DNA of 64,000 bases from Streptococcus sp. S5. GTDB taxonomy: Bacteria; Bacillota; Bacilli; Lactobacillales; Streptococcaceae. Below, piece after piece: positions 38,454 to 46,255 of the stretch. The position numbers and the translations under genes were made by a program. How positions within the stretch are numbered: the first letter of the stretch is position 1; each line of letters begins with the position of its first letter. The notes below the pieces were generated by a model. It did no database searches, had not been told where the DNA came from, and saw nothing but the letters and a program-made list of their open reading frames with translations. Location: contig NZ_CP139419.1 in NCBI RefSeq assembly GCF_034134805.1, positions 1,612,001 to 1,676,000 on the forward strand, read 5' to 3'.

Positions 38454-38837
38454 TTAGGCGTCTTTTTTCACTTTCCCATTCCAAGAATCAAGACCATAAG
38501 ACAAGACATAAATGTCTGTATAGCCCTGTTTCTTAAGATAGAGAGCCGCATTGGTTACACGCGAACTACGGCTATTTTCATAGAGCAAAATTGGTTTATC
38601 TTTGCGCAAGGCTGCAAGACTCAACTTCAACTGAGTAGAAGGAATGTTGCGTGCTCCTAAAATATGCTTGGCATGAAACTCAGCTGGCTCTCGCAAGTCA
38701 ATCAACTGCCCTTGACGAATCAGCTCTTCAAAGGTTGCATTGTCCACAAATTTAGCAGCTTTACGGATGCGGAAATAATTAAACGCCATCCATCCAAATA
38801 CTCCTAAAATAGCCAACCAAACAATGATATTTCCCAT
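38454..38837 (-). CDS. Membrane-anchored rhodanese-like protein lacking the catalytic Cys
   Basis: 127 residues from ATG 38837. One N-terminal membrane segment (about 3-20) anchors a rhodanese-like domain with LIDLREPAEFHAKHILGARNIP (about 45-66). The active-site loop, normally CxxxxR with a persulfide-forming Cys, reads LLYENSRSSR, with Glu at about position 87 in place of Cys. The domain should therefore not transfer sulfur and may bind a partner. The ATG overlaps the yqgQ stop codon (TGATG), and the two genes are coupled. Inactive rhodanese domains of this type are common in Firmicutes. Confidence 0.9.
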   Translation of the reverse strand: MGNIIVWLAILGVFGWMAFNYFRIRKAAKFVDNATFEELIRQGQLIDLREPAEFHAKHILGARNIPSTQLKLSLAALRKDKPILLYENSRSSRVTNAALYLKKQGYTDIYVLSYGLDSWNGKVKKDA

Positions 38838-39055
38838 CACTCTACCTCACTCTTTTTCAAAAATTCTAATTCTTGCTTGTGTTCTCTTCTTAAAACGGTA
38901 TCGGCTTCTAAATAATCGAGCCGCTCCATTAGGCCTGCATCATAAAGACGTTGAAGCTCAATTTTCATCAATTCGATGTCATAGAGGCGCTTCCCCACGT
39001 AAATGATGATTCCAAAACGTTTTAAAAATTGTTGAACATCATACAGGTTTTTCAT
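38837..39055 (-). CDS. yqgQ: YqgQ (DUF910) family small protein
   Basis: 72 residues from the ATG at 39055; another in-frame ATG two codons earlier (39061) is possible. The helical protein MKNLYDVQQFLKRFGIIIYVGKRLYDIELMKIELQRLYDAGLME matches the YqgQ/DUF910 family, which has structures but no known function. In Bacillus it neighbours the glucokinase gene glcK; no such gene is here. There is no ribosome site. The -10 of the predicted promoter ends eight bases before the ATG, so the mRNA should be leaderless. Confidence 0.88.
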   Translation of the reverse strand: MKNLYDVQQFLKRFGIIIYVGKRLYDIELMKIELQRLYDAGLMERLDYLEADTVLRREHKQELEFLKKSEVE

Positions 39056-39062
39056 GTTCATT

Positions 39063-39091
39063 ATTGTATCAAATTTAGAAAGGCTTTACAA
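39063..39091 (-). promoter_or_regulatory. yqgQ promoter (predicted leaderless)
   Basis: Minus strand: -35 TTGTAA (39086-39091), 17-bp spacer, -10 TACAAT (39063-39068). Initiation six or seven bases past the -10 falls at 39055-39057, on the start codon. Confidence 0.7.
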
Positions 39092-39127
39092 GATTTTCAA
39101 GCAAATGATGACATTTTTCGATTTCTT

Positions 39128-39135
39128 TACGAATA
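39128..39135 (+). promoter_or_regulatory. SigX (ComX) cin-box promoter
   Basis: TACGAATA, the late-competence promoter element of streptococci, preceded by a T-rich stretch. It ends seven bases before the ATG of the prepilin peptidase gene, so the competence transcript should begin at or next to the start codon. Confidence 0.88.
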
Positions 39136-39142
39136 AATAAGT

Positions 39143-39802
39143 ATGATCAACTTTTATTTTTTTACCATCGGTACTTGCATCGCCTCTTTTTTGGGGCTAG
39201 TTGTCGATCGTTTCCCAAACCAATCCATTCTCGCTCCTCGTAGTCATTGTGATCAATGTCAGCACGTCCTTGGAGTTTGGGATCTCATCCCCATTATCTC
39301 GCAACTACTCCATCGTTTTCGCTGTCGCTATTGTCATCAGACCTATCCATTTTGGTACTGCCTTTTTGAGATCTGGAGTGGCCTACTCTTTTTAGCCTGC
39401 GCCAATGGTTTCCTTTCTCTGCCTCAGATTCTAACACTACTGGGAGCTGCCGTTTTAGCCATTTATGACCTTCGCTTTATGGAATACCCTTTATTCATCT
39501 GGTGCTGTCTCCATGCCCTGGTCCTCTTTTTATCCGGTAGTAATCTCCTCATGCTGATCTTTTTACTCCTTGCAATCGGAGCTCACTTTTTCTTTATCGG
39601 AATGGGAGCAGGAGATTTTCTCTTACTAGCTACCTTTTCGCTGACCTTTTCTTCTACCCAGATCCTCATTCTCATTCAGATCGCATCCATCTTAGGCATT
39701 CTCGTCTTTGCTCTCAAAAAAGAAAGAGACCGGATTCCCTTTGTTCCCTGTCTCTTTCTCAGTTATCACGCTTTACTGCTTTATACGATGTTTTGCAGAT
39801 AA
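39143..39802 (+). CDS. comC: Type IV prepilin peptidase of the competence pilus (ComC/CilC)
   Basis: 219 residues, an aspartic membrane peptidase that cleaves and methylates ComG-type pseudopilins for DNA uptake. It starts MINFYFFTIGTCIASFLGLVVDRFP, as in other streptococcal homologs. The two CxxC pairs of the cytoplasmic zinc loop are in SHCDQCQHVL and FRCRYCHQTYP. The catalytic aspartates lie in IYDLRFMEYP and MGAGDFLLL. Seven or eight membrane segments follow. A SigX box directly upstream puts it in the late competence regulon. The stop is seven bases from the convergent trpB stop, with no terminator between. Confidence 0.93.
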   Translation: MINFYFFTIGTCIASFLGLVVDRFPNQSILAPRSHCDQCQHVLGVWDLIPIISQLLHRFRCRYCHQTYPFWYCLFEIWSGLLFLACANGFLSLPQILTLLGAAVLAIYDLRFMEYPLFIWCCLHALVLFLSGSNLLMLIFLLLAIGAHFFFIGMGAGDFLLLATFSLTFSSTQILILIQIASILGILVFALKKERDRIPFVPCLFLSYHALLLYTMFCR

Positions 39803-39809
39803 ATTCTTT

Positions 39810-40997
39810 TTATTTTGCAGCCTTCGCTTCTAGATAATCGGCGATGGCAGCCACATCCTTGTCCCCACGTCCGGAAACATTGATGATGATGATCTTGTCT
39901 TTATCCAATTGTGGAGCACGTTTGACTGCTTCTGCAATCGCGTGTGAGCTTTCAATAGCTGGGAGGATCCCTTCTGTCTTACTGAGAAGAAGAAGAGCTT
40001 CTACTGCTTCATCATCTGTTGCTGCTACGTATTCGACACGACCAGAATCTTTAAAGAAAGCATGCTCTGGACCAACCCCTGGGTAGTCCAAACCAGCAGA
40101 GATCGAGTACACTGGCGCTACTTTTCCATCTTCGCCAAAGACTGCATAGGTCTTCATACCATCAACCACTCCGATAGTCCCTTTGGTCATAGTCGCTGCG
40201 TGCTGATCGGTATCCAAGCCATGACCAGCTGCTTCTACCCCAATCAAGCCGACTTCCTCTTCAGCGACATATTCAGAAAAGGCACCGATGGCATTAGAGC
40301 CACCACCGACACAGGCAATCACATAGTCTGGCAAACGACCTTCTTTTTCCAAGATTTGACGTTTAGATTCTTCACTGATCACCTTTTGGAATTCATGCAC
40401 AATGGTTGGGTAAGGGTGAGGGCCAACAGCAGAACCCAAAACGTAAAAGGCATCCAGATCCGCCATCCATGCTCCAAATGCAGCATCAACGGCGTCTTTC
40501 AAGGTCTTAGTACCGGTTTCAACCGCATGGACGGTTGCCCCCATCATTTCCATGCGGAAGACATTCAAGCGTTGGCGTTCCACATCTTCTGCCCCCATGT
40601 AGACATCACAGGCCATGCCAAACTTAGCTGCCGCTGCTGCTGTAGCCACACCGTGTTGACCGGCTCCTGTTTCAGCAATCACGCGCGTTTTACCCATGCG
40701 TTTGGCCAAGAGGATTTGCCCCAAGACGTTATTCAATTTATGCGAACCTAGGTGATTCAAGTCTTCGCGCTTCAAATAAATTTTTGCCCCACCTAAATGC
40801 TCTGTTAAACTTTCCGCAAAGTAGAGCGGTGTTTCCCGGCCAGAGTAATCTTTCAAATAATGTTTGTATTCTGCGATAAATTCTGGATCATTTTTATATT
40901 GTTCAAAGGTTTCCTCTAATTGATTGAGCAAGTTTTGAATGGGTTCTGGTACGAAAGATCCACCAAATTGTCCGAAATAGCCTTTTGTTTCTGTCAT
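39810..40997 (-). CDS. trpB: Tryptophan synthase beta chain (orphan)
   Basis: 395 residues. TrpB joins indole and serine to make tryptophan, using PLP. The PLP lysine is Lys87 in [14 protein letters not shown]; the phosphate-binding loop is [25 protein letters not shown] appears here as [13 protein letters not shown]. It is the ordinary TrpB1 type that normally pairs with TrpA. No other trp gene is adjacent: yqgQ/comC lie downstream and the T-box upstream. Alone it could salvage environmental indole, or trpA may be elsewhere. Control is by the Trp-type T-box. Confidence 0.97.
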   Translation of the reverse strand: MTETKGYFGQFGGSFVPEPIQNLLNQLEETFEQYKNDPEFIAEYKHYLKDYSGRETPLYFAESLTEHLGGAKIYLKREDLNHLGSHKLNNVLGQILLAKRMGKTRVIAETGAGQHGVATAAAAAKFGMACDVYMGAEDVERQRLNVFRMEMMGATVHAVETGTKTLKDAVDAAFGAWMADLDAFYVLGSAVGPHPYPTIVHEFQKVISEESKRQILEKEGRLPDYVIACVGGGSNAIGAFSEYVAEEEVGLIGVEAAGHGLDTDQHAATMTKGTIGVVDGMKTYAVFGEDGKVAPVYSISAGLDYPGVGPEHAFFKDSGRVEYVAATDDEAVEALLLLSKTEGILPAIESSHAIAEAVKRAPQLDKDKIIIINVSGRGDKDVAAIADYLEAKAAK

Positions 40998-41094
40998 GAT
41001 TGTGTCCTCTTTTCTATATCTTTAATCCTGTTTATGATCTTTTTCTCTCGCAGACCCTTTGAGCTGCAGTCTCACTGGGGTTCCTTTGAGATAC

Positions 41095-41350
41095 AAAAAA
41101 CCTCACACAGAAAAATCTGTGTGAGGACGATTCGATACCGCGGTGCCACCTCAATTGTAGGAGGCTATTTTTCTCCTACATCTCTGACCTGTCTAACAAC
41201 AGGGTGCACGATAAGGTGTGCTCACCGAATTTTTATTGTTTCAAATTCATCATCATAAACGCATCAGCCCATTTCAAGATTCACCACTGCTTGTTCGCAA
41301 TCACCACAAGCTCCCTGGAAGTGAGAAAAACCTCTACTTTTCTGATGTCT
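41095..41350 (-). promoter_or_regulatory. T-box leader of trpB (tRNA-Trp type)
   Basis: Minus strand: a long stem I (from about 41350) with a TGG codon in the sequence TTGAAATGGGCTGATG at the expected 3' side, suggesting a Trp specifier. The T-box GAGGTGGCACCGCGG follows at about 41138-41152, then a terminator CCTCACACAG/CTGTGTGAGG (41101-41126) with six Ts. Uncharged tRNA-Trp should release transcription of trpB. Confidence 0.88.
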
Positions 41351-41357
41351 TGAAGTT

Positions 41358-41386
41358 ATTATAGCTCCCGCTTCTGACTTTGTCAA
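41358..41386 (-). promoter_or_regulatory. Promoter of the trpB T-box transcript
   Basis: Consensus -35 TTGACA (41381-41386), 17-bp spacer, consensus -10 TATAAT (41358-41363). Confidence 0.9.
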
Positions 41387-41421
41387 CAAAAATTTTAAAA
41401 AGTGGTTAAAATGTTCGGATT

Positions 41422-41925
41422 TTACATTTCCCCATTTTTTGCTAGCAATCGTGCTCTGCAATACTGAAAGCCTAAATAAGCCAGATAAGCGCCTAAGGTA
41501 TTGGTCCACAAATCATCTAGCTCAAAGACACGATTGGCATCAAACAAGAGATCTAACAGAACTTGGCTACATTCAATCCACAAGCTCATCCCAAAGCCGA
41601 AGCACAAGACCCGTTTGCGGCTCCTCAACCAGGGCCTTAGCCAAAGGAGTTGAAAGACTAGCGGGCTTAACAAAAAGATATTGGCTATATTTTGGAGAAT
41701 GACCTTAATGAGTTGGAGGACACTGGTGATCTGACCAAGATTCATCACCGAATTAAGAGGAACCAGCAGGACGACGATGCGACCGAAATGTTGAATACCC
41801 GGTGTTTCCATACCCGGCTCTGGCTGTTGGGGCAAAAAACACATCAGACACAAAAGGATAAAATAGAAGAAGCTGCCACTCCGTAACAGCCTTCTTCCTC
41901 TTTTTGTTAGTTCTGTATGATCCAT
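41422..41925 (-). CDS. VanZ-like membrane protein
   Basis: 167 residues from ATG 41925 (MDHTELTKRGRRLL), just after the rlmN stop with AAGG close by; an overlapping earlier start is possible. Four or five membrane segments are visible, and the VanZ-family pattern is present: VLLVPLNSVMNLGQI, FLLSPLVFQLLWLRP and the C-terminal ECSQVLLDLLFDANRVFELDDLWTNTLGAYLAYL, with conserved polar residues in the last helices. VanZ homologs outside glycopeptide clusters have no firm function, although some lower sensitivity to teicoplanin or lipopeptides. It is probably cotranscribed with rlmN and yutD. Confidence 0.88.
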   Translation of the reverse strand: MDHTELTKRGRRLLRSGSFFYFILLCLMCFLPQQPEPGMETPGIQHFGRIVVLLVPLNSVMNLGQITSVLQLIKVILQNIANIFLLSPLVFQLLWLRPWLRSRKRVLCFGFGMSLWIECSQVLLDLLFDANRVFELDDLWTNTLGAYLAYLGFQYCRARLLAKNGEM

Positions 41926-41935
41926 CAGCCCTTGT

Positions 41936-43024
41936 TTAAGGTTGCGCATGTTCAACAATCGCTTTCTCCCGATCCCGTTTCATGGTATTTGAACGCAATT
42001 GACCACAGGCTGCATCAATATCTGTACCGTGCTCTTGACGCACTACACAGTTAACACCTTGTTTTTTCAAGGTATCATAGAAGGCCATGACCCGTTCTTT
42101 TGGACTCCGGCTATATTGGTCATGCTCACTGACAGGATTGTAAGGAATCAAGTTAACATAAGACAATTTCTTGATATTCTTAAGCAATTCTGCCAATTCT
42201 AAGGCTTGCTCGACCCCATCATTGACTTCATTGAGCATGATATACTCAAAGGTCACCCGACGGTTCGTAGTCTCAATATAGTATTCAATCGCTGCAAACA
42301 ATTTTTCAATTGGGAAAGCTCGGTTGATTTTCATAATGCTAGAGCGCAAGTCATTGTTTGGTGCATGAAGAGACACTGCCAAATTGACCTGCACACCTTC
42401 ATTTGCAAAGTCACGAATTTTATGAGCCAAACCAGAAGTTGACACTGTAATATGGCGAGCACCAATCGCTAATCCCTTGTCATCGTTGACCGTCCGGATA
42501 AATTTCAAGACATTGTTATAGTTGTCAAATGGTTCTCCGATCCCCATGACAACGATATGGCTGACCCGTTCATCTTGGCCACGTTCGTCAAAGTATTTTT
42601 GGACCAACATGATTTGAGACACGATTTCACCATTGTTCAAATCGCGTTGTTTTTTGATCAAACCAGAAGCACAGAAGGTACAACCGATATTACATCCTAC
42701 TTGAGTCGTTACACAGACAGATAATCCATAGTGCTGACGCATCAAGACGGTTTCAATCAACATGCCGTCTGGCAATTCAAAGAGGTACTTGACCGTCCCG
42801 TCTGCTGACTCTTGCACGATCCGTTGCTTGAGTGGGTTGACGACAAACTGATCATTCAACTTCGCAATCAAGTCCTTAGAAAGGTTGGTCATTTCTTCGA
42901 AGGACTGGACGCGTTTGCGATAGAGCCATTCCCAGATTTGTGCTGCACGGAATTTCTTTTCGCCGTTTTCTTCCGCCCAATCAATCATATCCTGGCGTGT
43001 TAAACTATAAATGGATGGTTTCAT
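41936..43024 (-). CDS. rlmN: 23S rRNA A2503 methyltransferase RlmN
   Basis: 362 residues. This radical-SAM enzyme methylates C2 of A2503 in 23S rRNA (and A37 in some tRNAs), supporting translational accuracy. The iron-sulfur motif is [11 protein letters not shown] (CxxxCxxC, about 118-128). The N-terminal accessory domain [20 protein letters not shown] and [16 protein letters not shown] are typical, and one of the methyl-carrying cysteines is in [12 protein letters not shown] near the C-terminus. RlmN rather than Cfr is favoured by its housekeeping context. It follows yutD by six bases. Confidence 0.96.
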   Translation of the reverse strand: MKPSIYSLTRQDMIDWAEENGEKKFRAAQIWEWLYRKRVQSFEEMTNLSKDLIAKLNDQFVVNPLKQRIVQESADGTVKYLFELPDGMLIETVLMRQHYGLSVCVTTQVGCNIGCTFCASGLIKKQRDLNNGEIVSQIMLVQKYFDERGQDERVSHIVVMGIGEPFDNYNNVLKFIRTVNDDKGLAIGARHITVSTSGLAHKIRDFANEGVQVNLAVSLHAPNNDLRSSIMKINRAFPIEKLFAAIEYYIETTNRRVTFEYIMLNEVNDGVEQALELAELLKNIKKLSYVNLIPYNPVSEHDQYSRSPKERVMAFYDTLKKQGVNCVVRQEHGTDIDAACGQLRSNTMKRDREKAIVEHAQP

Positions 43025-43030
43025 TCTTTC

Positions 43031-43606
43031 TTACTCCTCTTTTTGTCGAATCACAAAATGACGTTTGTTGTCTGTCTTAGTTGTCTTTTTAGTCTCAGCA
43101 GACGATCTTGTTTTTTTCGAGTTTTTGGCTGGTTGTCCCTTGTCGCGTTCTCGTTTTTGGAAACGATCTTTTTGTTTGCGATTGCGCGAACGCTTCTTCG
43201 GCTCTCTTTCTTCTGATTGAGCTTTTTTGACCGGTGATTTCTTATCAAAAGAAGCACGATGGGGCTCCTTATTTTCAAGGACAAAATAAGCACAACCATA
43301 GCTACAATATTCTAACAAATAATCGTCTAAGCGACTTAATTTATCCATCGTTGCAACATCGCGCTCTTCCTTATAGAAGCCACGCAAGCGCAACTGCTCA
43401 TTGCTCCAATCACCAACAATGTAATCAAACTTGGTTAAAATCTCAGAAAATCGCTGACCAAAAACAGTCGCATCAAAAGCTTCCTTCTCATTTTTCAAGA
43501 GCTCAAAGGAGAGGTTTTCTGAAAGGATCTGGTCTCCTACCTGACGAAACACAGGTCCAGGAAATTTATTGTAATTATATAATTCAGGGTCAATCTCTTT
43601 TCGCAT
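43031..43606 (-). CDS. yutD: YutD family protein with a basic tail
   Basis: 191 residues. The first 110 match the YutD (DUF1027) fold: FELLKNEKEAFDATVFGQRFSEILTKFDYIVGDWSNEQLRLRGFY and DDYLLEYCSYGCAYFVLEN. The C-terminal 75 residues are Lys/Arg/Ser-rich and probably disordered, suggesting RNA or ribosome contact; the tail is longer than in Bacillus YutD. Function is unknown. It sits upstream of rlmN in the same orientation, an arrangement found in other streptococci, so a link to ribosomes is plausible but only by context. Confidence 0.82.
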   Translation of the reverse strand: MRKEIDPELYNYNKFPGPVFRQVGDQILSENLSFELLKNEKEAFDATVFGQRFSEILTKFDYIVGDWSNEQLRLRGFYKEERDVATMDKLSRLDDYLLEYCSYGCAYFVLENKEPHRASFDKKSPVKKAQSEEREPKKRSRNRKQKDRFQKRERDKGQPAKNSKKTRSSAETKKTTKTDNKRHFVIRQKEE

Positions 43607-43721
43607 AGTGTTCCTTCATCAAAATCTATTTACTGTAACACTTTATTTTATCATAAATTTGATGACTTGCGTCAGATTTGACTAGAAAAGAGTTGAAATT
43701 CAACATTGAAAGTTTCCAAAA

Positions 43722-43755
43722 GGAAAAAGAGACAAAGATGGCAATCTTTGTCTCT
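43722..43755 (-). terminator. Terminator after the histidine kinase gene
   Basis: Perfect 12-bp stem AGAGACAAAGAT/ATCTTTGTCTCT (43728-43739, 43744-43755), followed on the minus strand by TTTTCC. The kinase stop codon overlaps the upstream arm. Confidence 0.92.
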
Positions 43756-45466
43756 ATACATGTTCATCAGATGATGAAAGGGGCAAAAAAAGAGTGATTT
43801 TCGTATAGCTATTGGCCTTAGAATCAATCTCCATATGATAGGCTTCGCCAAATTGAAGATGCAATCGTTGGTCCACATTTTTCAAGCCAACACCTCCTAA
43901 ACGAAGAAGGGTTTGGGCTGTTGATTCTGATAAATCAAACCCTCGTCCATTGTCAAAAATCGATACGCAGGCGGAGTCTCCACTGACTTCAGTCGTCACT
44001 CGAATGAGACCTGGCCGATCGATCTCTTTAATGCCATGGTAAATCGCATTTTCCACTAAGGGTTGAAGCACTAATTTCGGAAGCTGATAGTCGCCCAACC
44101 TTTCATCTTCTAGAATTTCATAGTTGAGCTTTTCACCATAACGTTGTTTTTGAATGAAAAGATACTGGCGGACATGGTCAATTTCATCTCTCAGTAGGAT
44201 TTGTTCCTGGCCTTGGTTGAGAGCTAGTCGAAAATATTGAGCCAGAGACTTGGTGATGTCGACCACGCGCCGACTATCATTAAACTCCGCCATCCAGACA
44301 ATCGTATCCAAGGTATTGTAGAGGAAATGCGGATTTATCTGAGCAGAAAGTGCCCGCAACTCGTACCGCCGTGCGTTCTGTTCCTCTTCCTTGACCTGTT
44401 GCATGAGGTTATCGATTTGGTCCAACATGGCATTAAACGCTTGAGCGAGGGCCACCAATTCTGGAGATCCTTTGGCTGCAGCCCTCACGTGAGCATCTCC
44501 TGCTCCAATCCTCAAAATGATAGTCTGAAGGTCTTGTAAGGGTTTGATCCACAAACGCAGAACAAAGCCGATCCCTATCAAACACATGATCAAAGCTAGT
44601 AATCCTAGACCAATGAAAGAGTACAGGAGTTGCGACTGCAGCATCTGAAGTCCTTCAAGTGAAGCCACTCCAATCAAGGTCCAATCGCTATCTGGAATCG
44701 GAACCTGATAGATAAAATTCTGTCCTCCTTTTGTATAGCCATCTGTCACAGCAATATAGGGCTGCATGGCTTGCATTTCTTGGCTGGAGGAATAGACCGC
44801 TTTTTTAGGATGATAGACAAACTCATGCTTTTGATTAATGATAAAACTAAAGCCTTGCTTCCCTAGTTGCAGGTGATCCAAGTAAGCCTGAAGGCTATCG
44901 TAGCCAATATCCAAGCGTACTACTCCGAGATTTTGACCAGCCTGATCGACCACTTCTTGGGTAATAGAAACCACCCATTTTTCTTTTTCCGAGGTCAAGG
45001 ATTCCTTTCGAGCTGGCGTCAAAACTGGCATGGCTCTTTCCTTAATCGCCTCTTGATACCAACTTTCATTCATCATATCTGAGGAAGTCTGCATGCTGAT
45101 TTTGGAATCTGTCGCTACCAGACGTCCATCCTTGGTCACCAAGACCGCAGAGACCAAGTCCGGATCTGTTTCAATCATCGTTCGCATCAAGTGCTGAACT
45201 GTTTCTTGATTCGCACTCTTGTCTTGGGCAAATTGGCGAACAGCCTGTTCCTTGCTAAGTACCGTTGTGGTCTGCTTTAATTTTTTTAGATAGGAGGTGA
45301 TAAACTGACTGCTTTGATCGATACTATTTCTTGTCGTCCGCTCCGTTTGCTGGCGGATCGTCCCTGAACTCGTTTGATAATAGAGGCCACCAATAAGACC
45401 AAAAAGTAGGAGAATGAAGAGAAAAAAGTAGAGGACCAGCTGAATCAGCAAGGGATATCGTTTCAT
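43754..45466 (-). CDS. YesM/LytS-type sensor histidine kinase (pneumococcal HK07-like)
   Basis: 570 residues. Membrane segment 1 (about 8-28), an extracellular sensor domain of the double-Cache type (about 35-275, with WVVSITQEVVDQAGQNLGVVRLDIGYDSL), membrane segment 2 (about 280-305), a HAMP linker, then the LytS-type kinase core with the phosphorylated His in LSAQINPHFLYNTLDTIVWMAEF and ATPase N box LVENAIYHGIKE and G box ISIFDNGRGFDLS-like. The start overlaps the regulator by four bases. In the pneumococcus the equivalent pair (TCS07) follows msrAB and is linked to glycan use; the signal here is unknown. Confidence 0.92.
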   Translation of the reverse strand: MKRYPLLIQLVLYFFLFILLLFGLIGGLYYQTSSGTIRQQTERTTRNSIDQSSQFITSYLKKLKQTTTVLSKEQAVRQFAQDKSANQETVQHLMRTMIETDPDLVSAVLVTKDGRLVATDSKISMQTSSDMMNESWYQEAIKERAMPVLTPARKESLTSEKEKWVVSITQEVVDQAGQNLGVVRLDIGYDSLQAYLDHLQLGKQGFSFIINQKHEFVYHPKKAVYSSSQEMQAMQPYIAVTDGYTKGGQNFIYQVPIPDSDWTLIGVASLEGLQMLQSQLLYSFIGLGLLALIMCLIGIGFVLRLWIKPLQDLQTIILRIGAGDAHVRAAAKGSPELVALAQAFNAMLDQIDNLMQQVKEEEQNARRYELRALSAQINPHFLYNTLDTIVWMAEFNDSRRVVDITKSLAQYFRLALNQGQEQILLRDEIDHVRQYLFIQKQRYGEKLNYEILEDERLGDYQLPKLVLQPLVENAIYHGIKEIDRPGLIRVTTEVSGDSACVSIFDNGRGFDLSESTAQTLLRLGGVGLKNVDQRLHLQFGEAYHMEIDSKANSYTKITLFLPLSSSDEHV

Positions 45467-46197
45467 TCATGCTCTCCTTTTTTGTACTGCCTTGGTGTCA
45501 CCCCAACAACCTGCTTAAAGCGTTGAGAAAAATAGTTCATATCTTCAAAACCAACCTGATCGGCGATCTCATAAATTTTTAAATCTGTCGTGAGAAGCAA
45601 GAGTTGAGCCTTCTTCATTCGCTCTTGAATGAGGTAGTCTTGGAAGGGGAGTCCCAATTTTTTCTTGATCAATACACTTAGATACGAGGCACTGAAACCA
45701 AGTTGATAGGCCAGATCCTTTAGAGTTAACTGAGAGTCTGCTAAACGAGCATGAATGGCTTCTTCCAAGTCTGTCGAATAACCCTGACTGACCAAATCTT
45801 CGACTTGCGCTTTCTTACGCTCTTGATCAAGTTTTCCTTTCACCTTTGCTAACATCTCTTCAATATCATCTTTTGAAAAAGGCTTCAGCAAATAATCATC
45901 TGCACCTAACTTGATGGCTTTCCTCGCAAACTCAAAGTCATCATAACCCGTCAAAAAAATGATATGACAAGACGGAGACTTCTCCTTGACGAGATGGGCC
46001 AGATCCAAGCCGTTCATTTGTGGCATATTGATATCAGTTAGAAGGATGTCGGCTGGTTGCTCTTGAAACTTCTCCCAAGCCTCACGGCCATTTTCTGCCT
46101 GGTTGATGACGGTCATTCCAAACTGTTCATAATCCACTAAGGAAGTCAGTCCCTGCCGGATAAGCTCTTCATCTTCCACAATCATGATCGCATACAT
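45463..46197 (-). CDS. YesN-type response regulator with AraC DNA-binding domain
   Basis: 244 residues from ATG 46197 (MYAIMIVEDEELIRQGL), with AGGTGA six bases upstream; a GTG three codons earlier is less likely. The receiver domain has the acidic pair EDE, the phospho-Asp in ADILLTDINMPQMNGLDLA (about Asp54) and Lys in DYLLKPFSKDD. The C-terminal AraC module (about 145-240) has both helix-turn-helices, ending FEDMNYFSQRFKQVVGVTPRQYKKGEHE. It activates target genes when phosphorylated by the adjacent kinase. A palindrome overlaps its own -10 region. Confidence 0.93.
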   Translation of the reverse strand: MYAIMIVEDEELIRQGLTSLVDYEQFGMTVINQAENGREAWEKFQEQPADILLTDINMPQMNGLDLAHLVKEKSPSCHIIFLTGYDDFEFARKAIKLGADDYLLKPFSKDDIEEMLAKVKGKLDQERKKAQVEDLVSQGYSTDLEEAIHARLADSQLTLKDLAYQLGFSASYLSVLIKKKLGLPFQDYLIQERMKKAQLLLLTTDLKIYEIADQVGFEDMNYFSQRFKQVVGVTPRQYKKGEHE

Positions 46198-46215
46198 GTC
46201 TTTCACCTACTTGTC

Positions 46216-46238
46216 TTTGCTATACTTATTATAGCAAA
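46216..46238 (-). promoter_or_regulatory. Palindrome over the -10 of the two-component operon
   Basis: Perfect nine-bp inverted repeat TTTGCTATA-CTTAT-TATAGCAAA. The minus-strand -10 TATAAT (46228-46233) lies inside it. A protein bound here would block or modulate transcription of the regulator and kinase genes. Which protein binds is unknown. Confidence 0.6.
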
Positions 46239-46255
46239 TTATGGTTCCAAATGTC

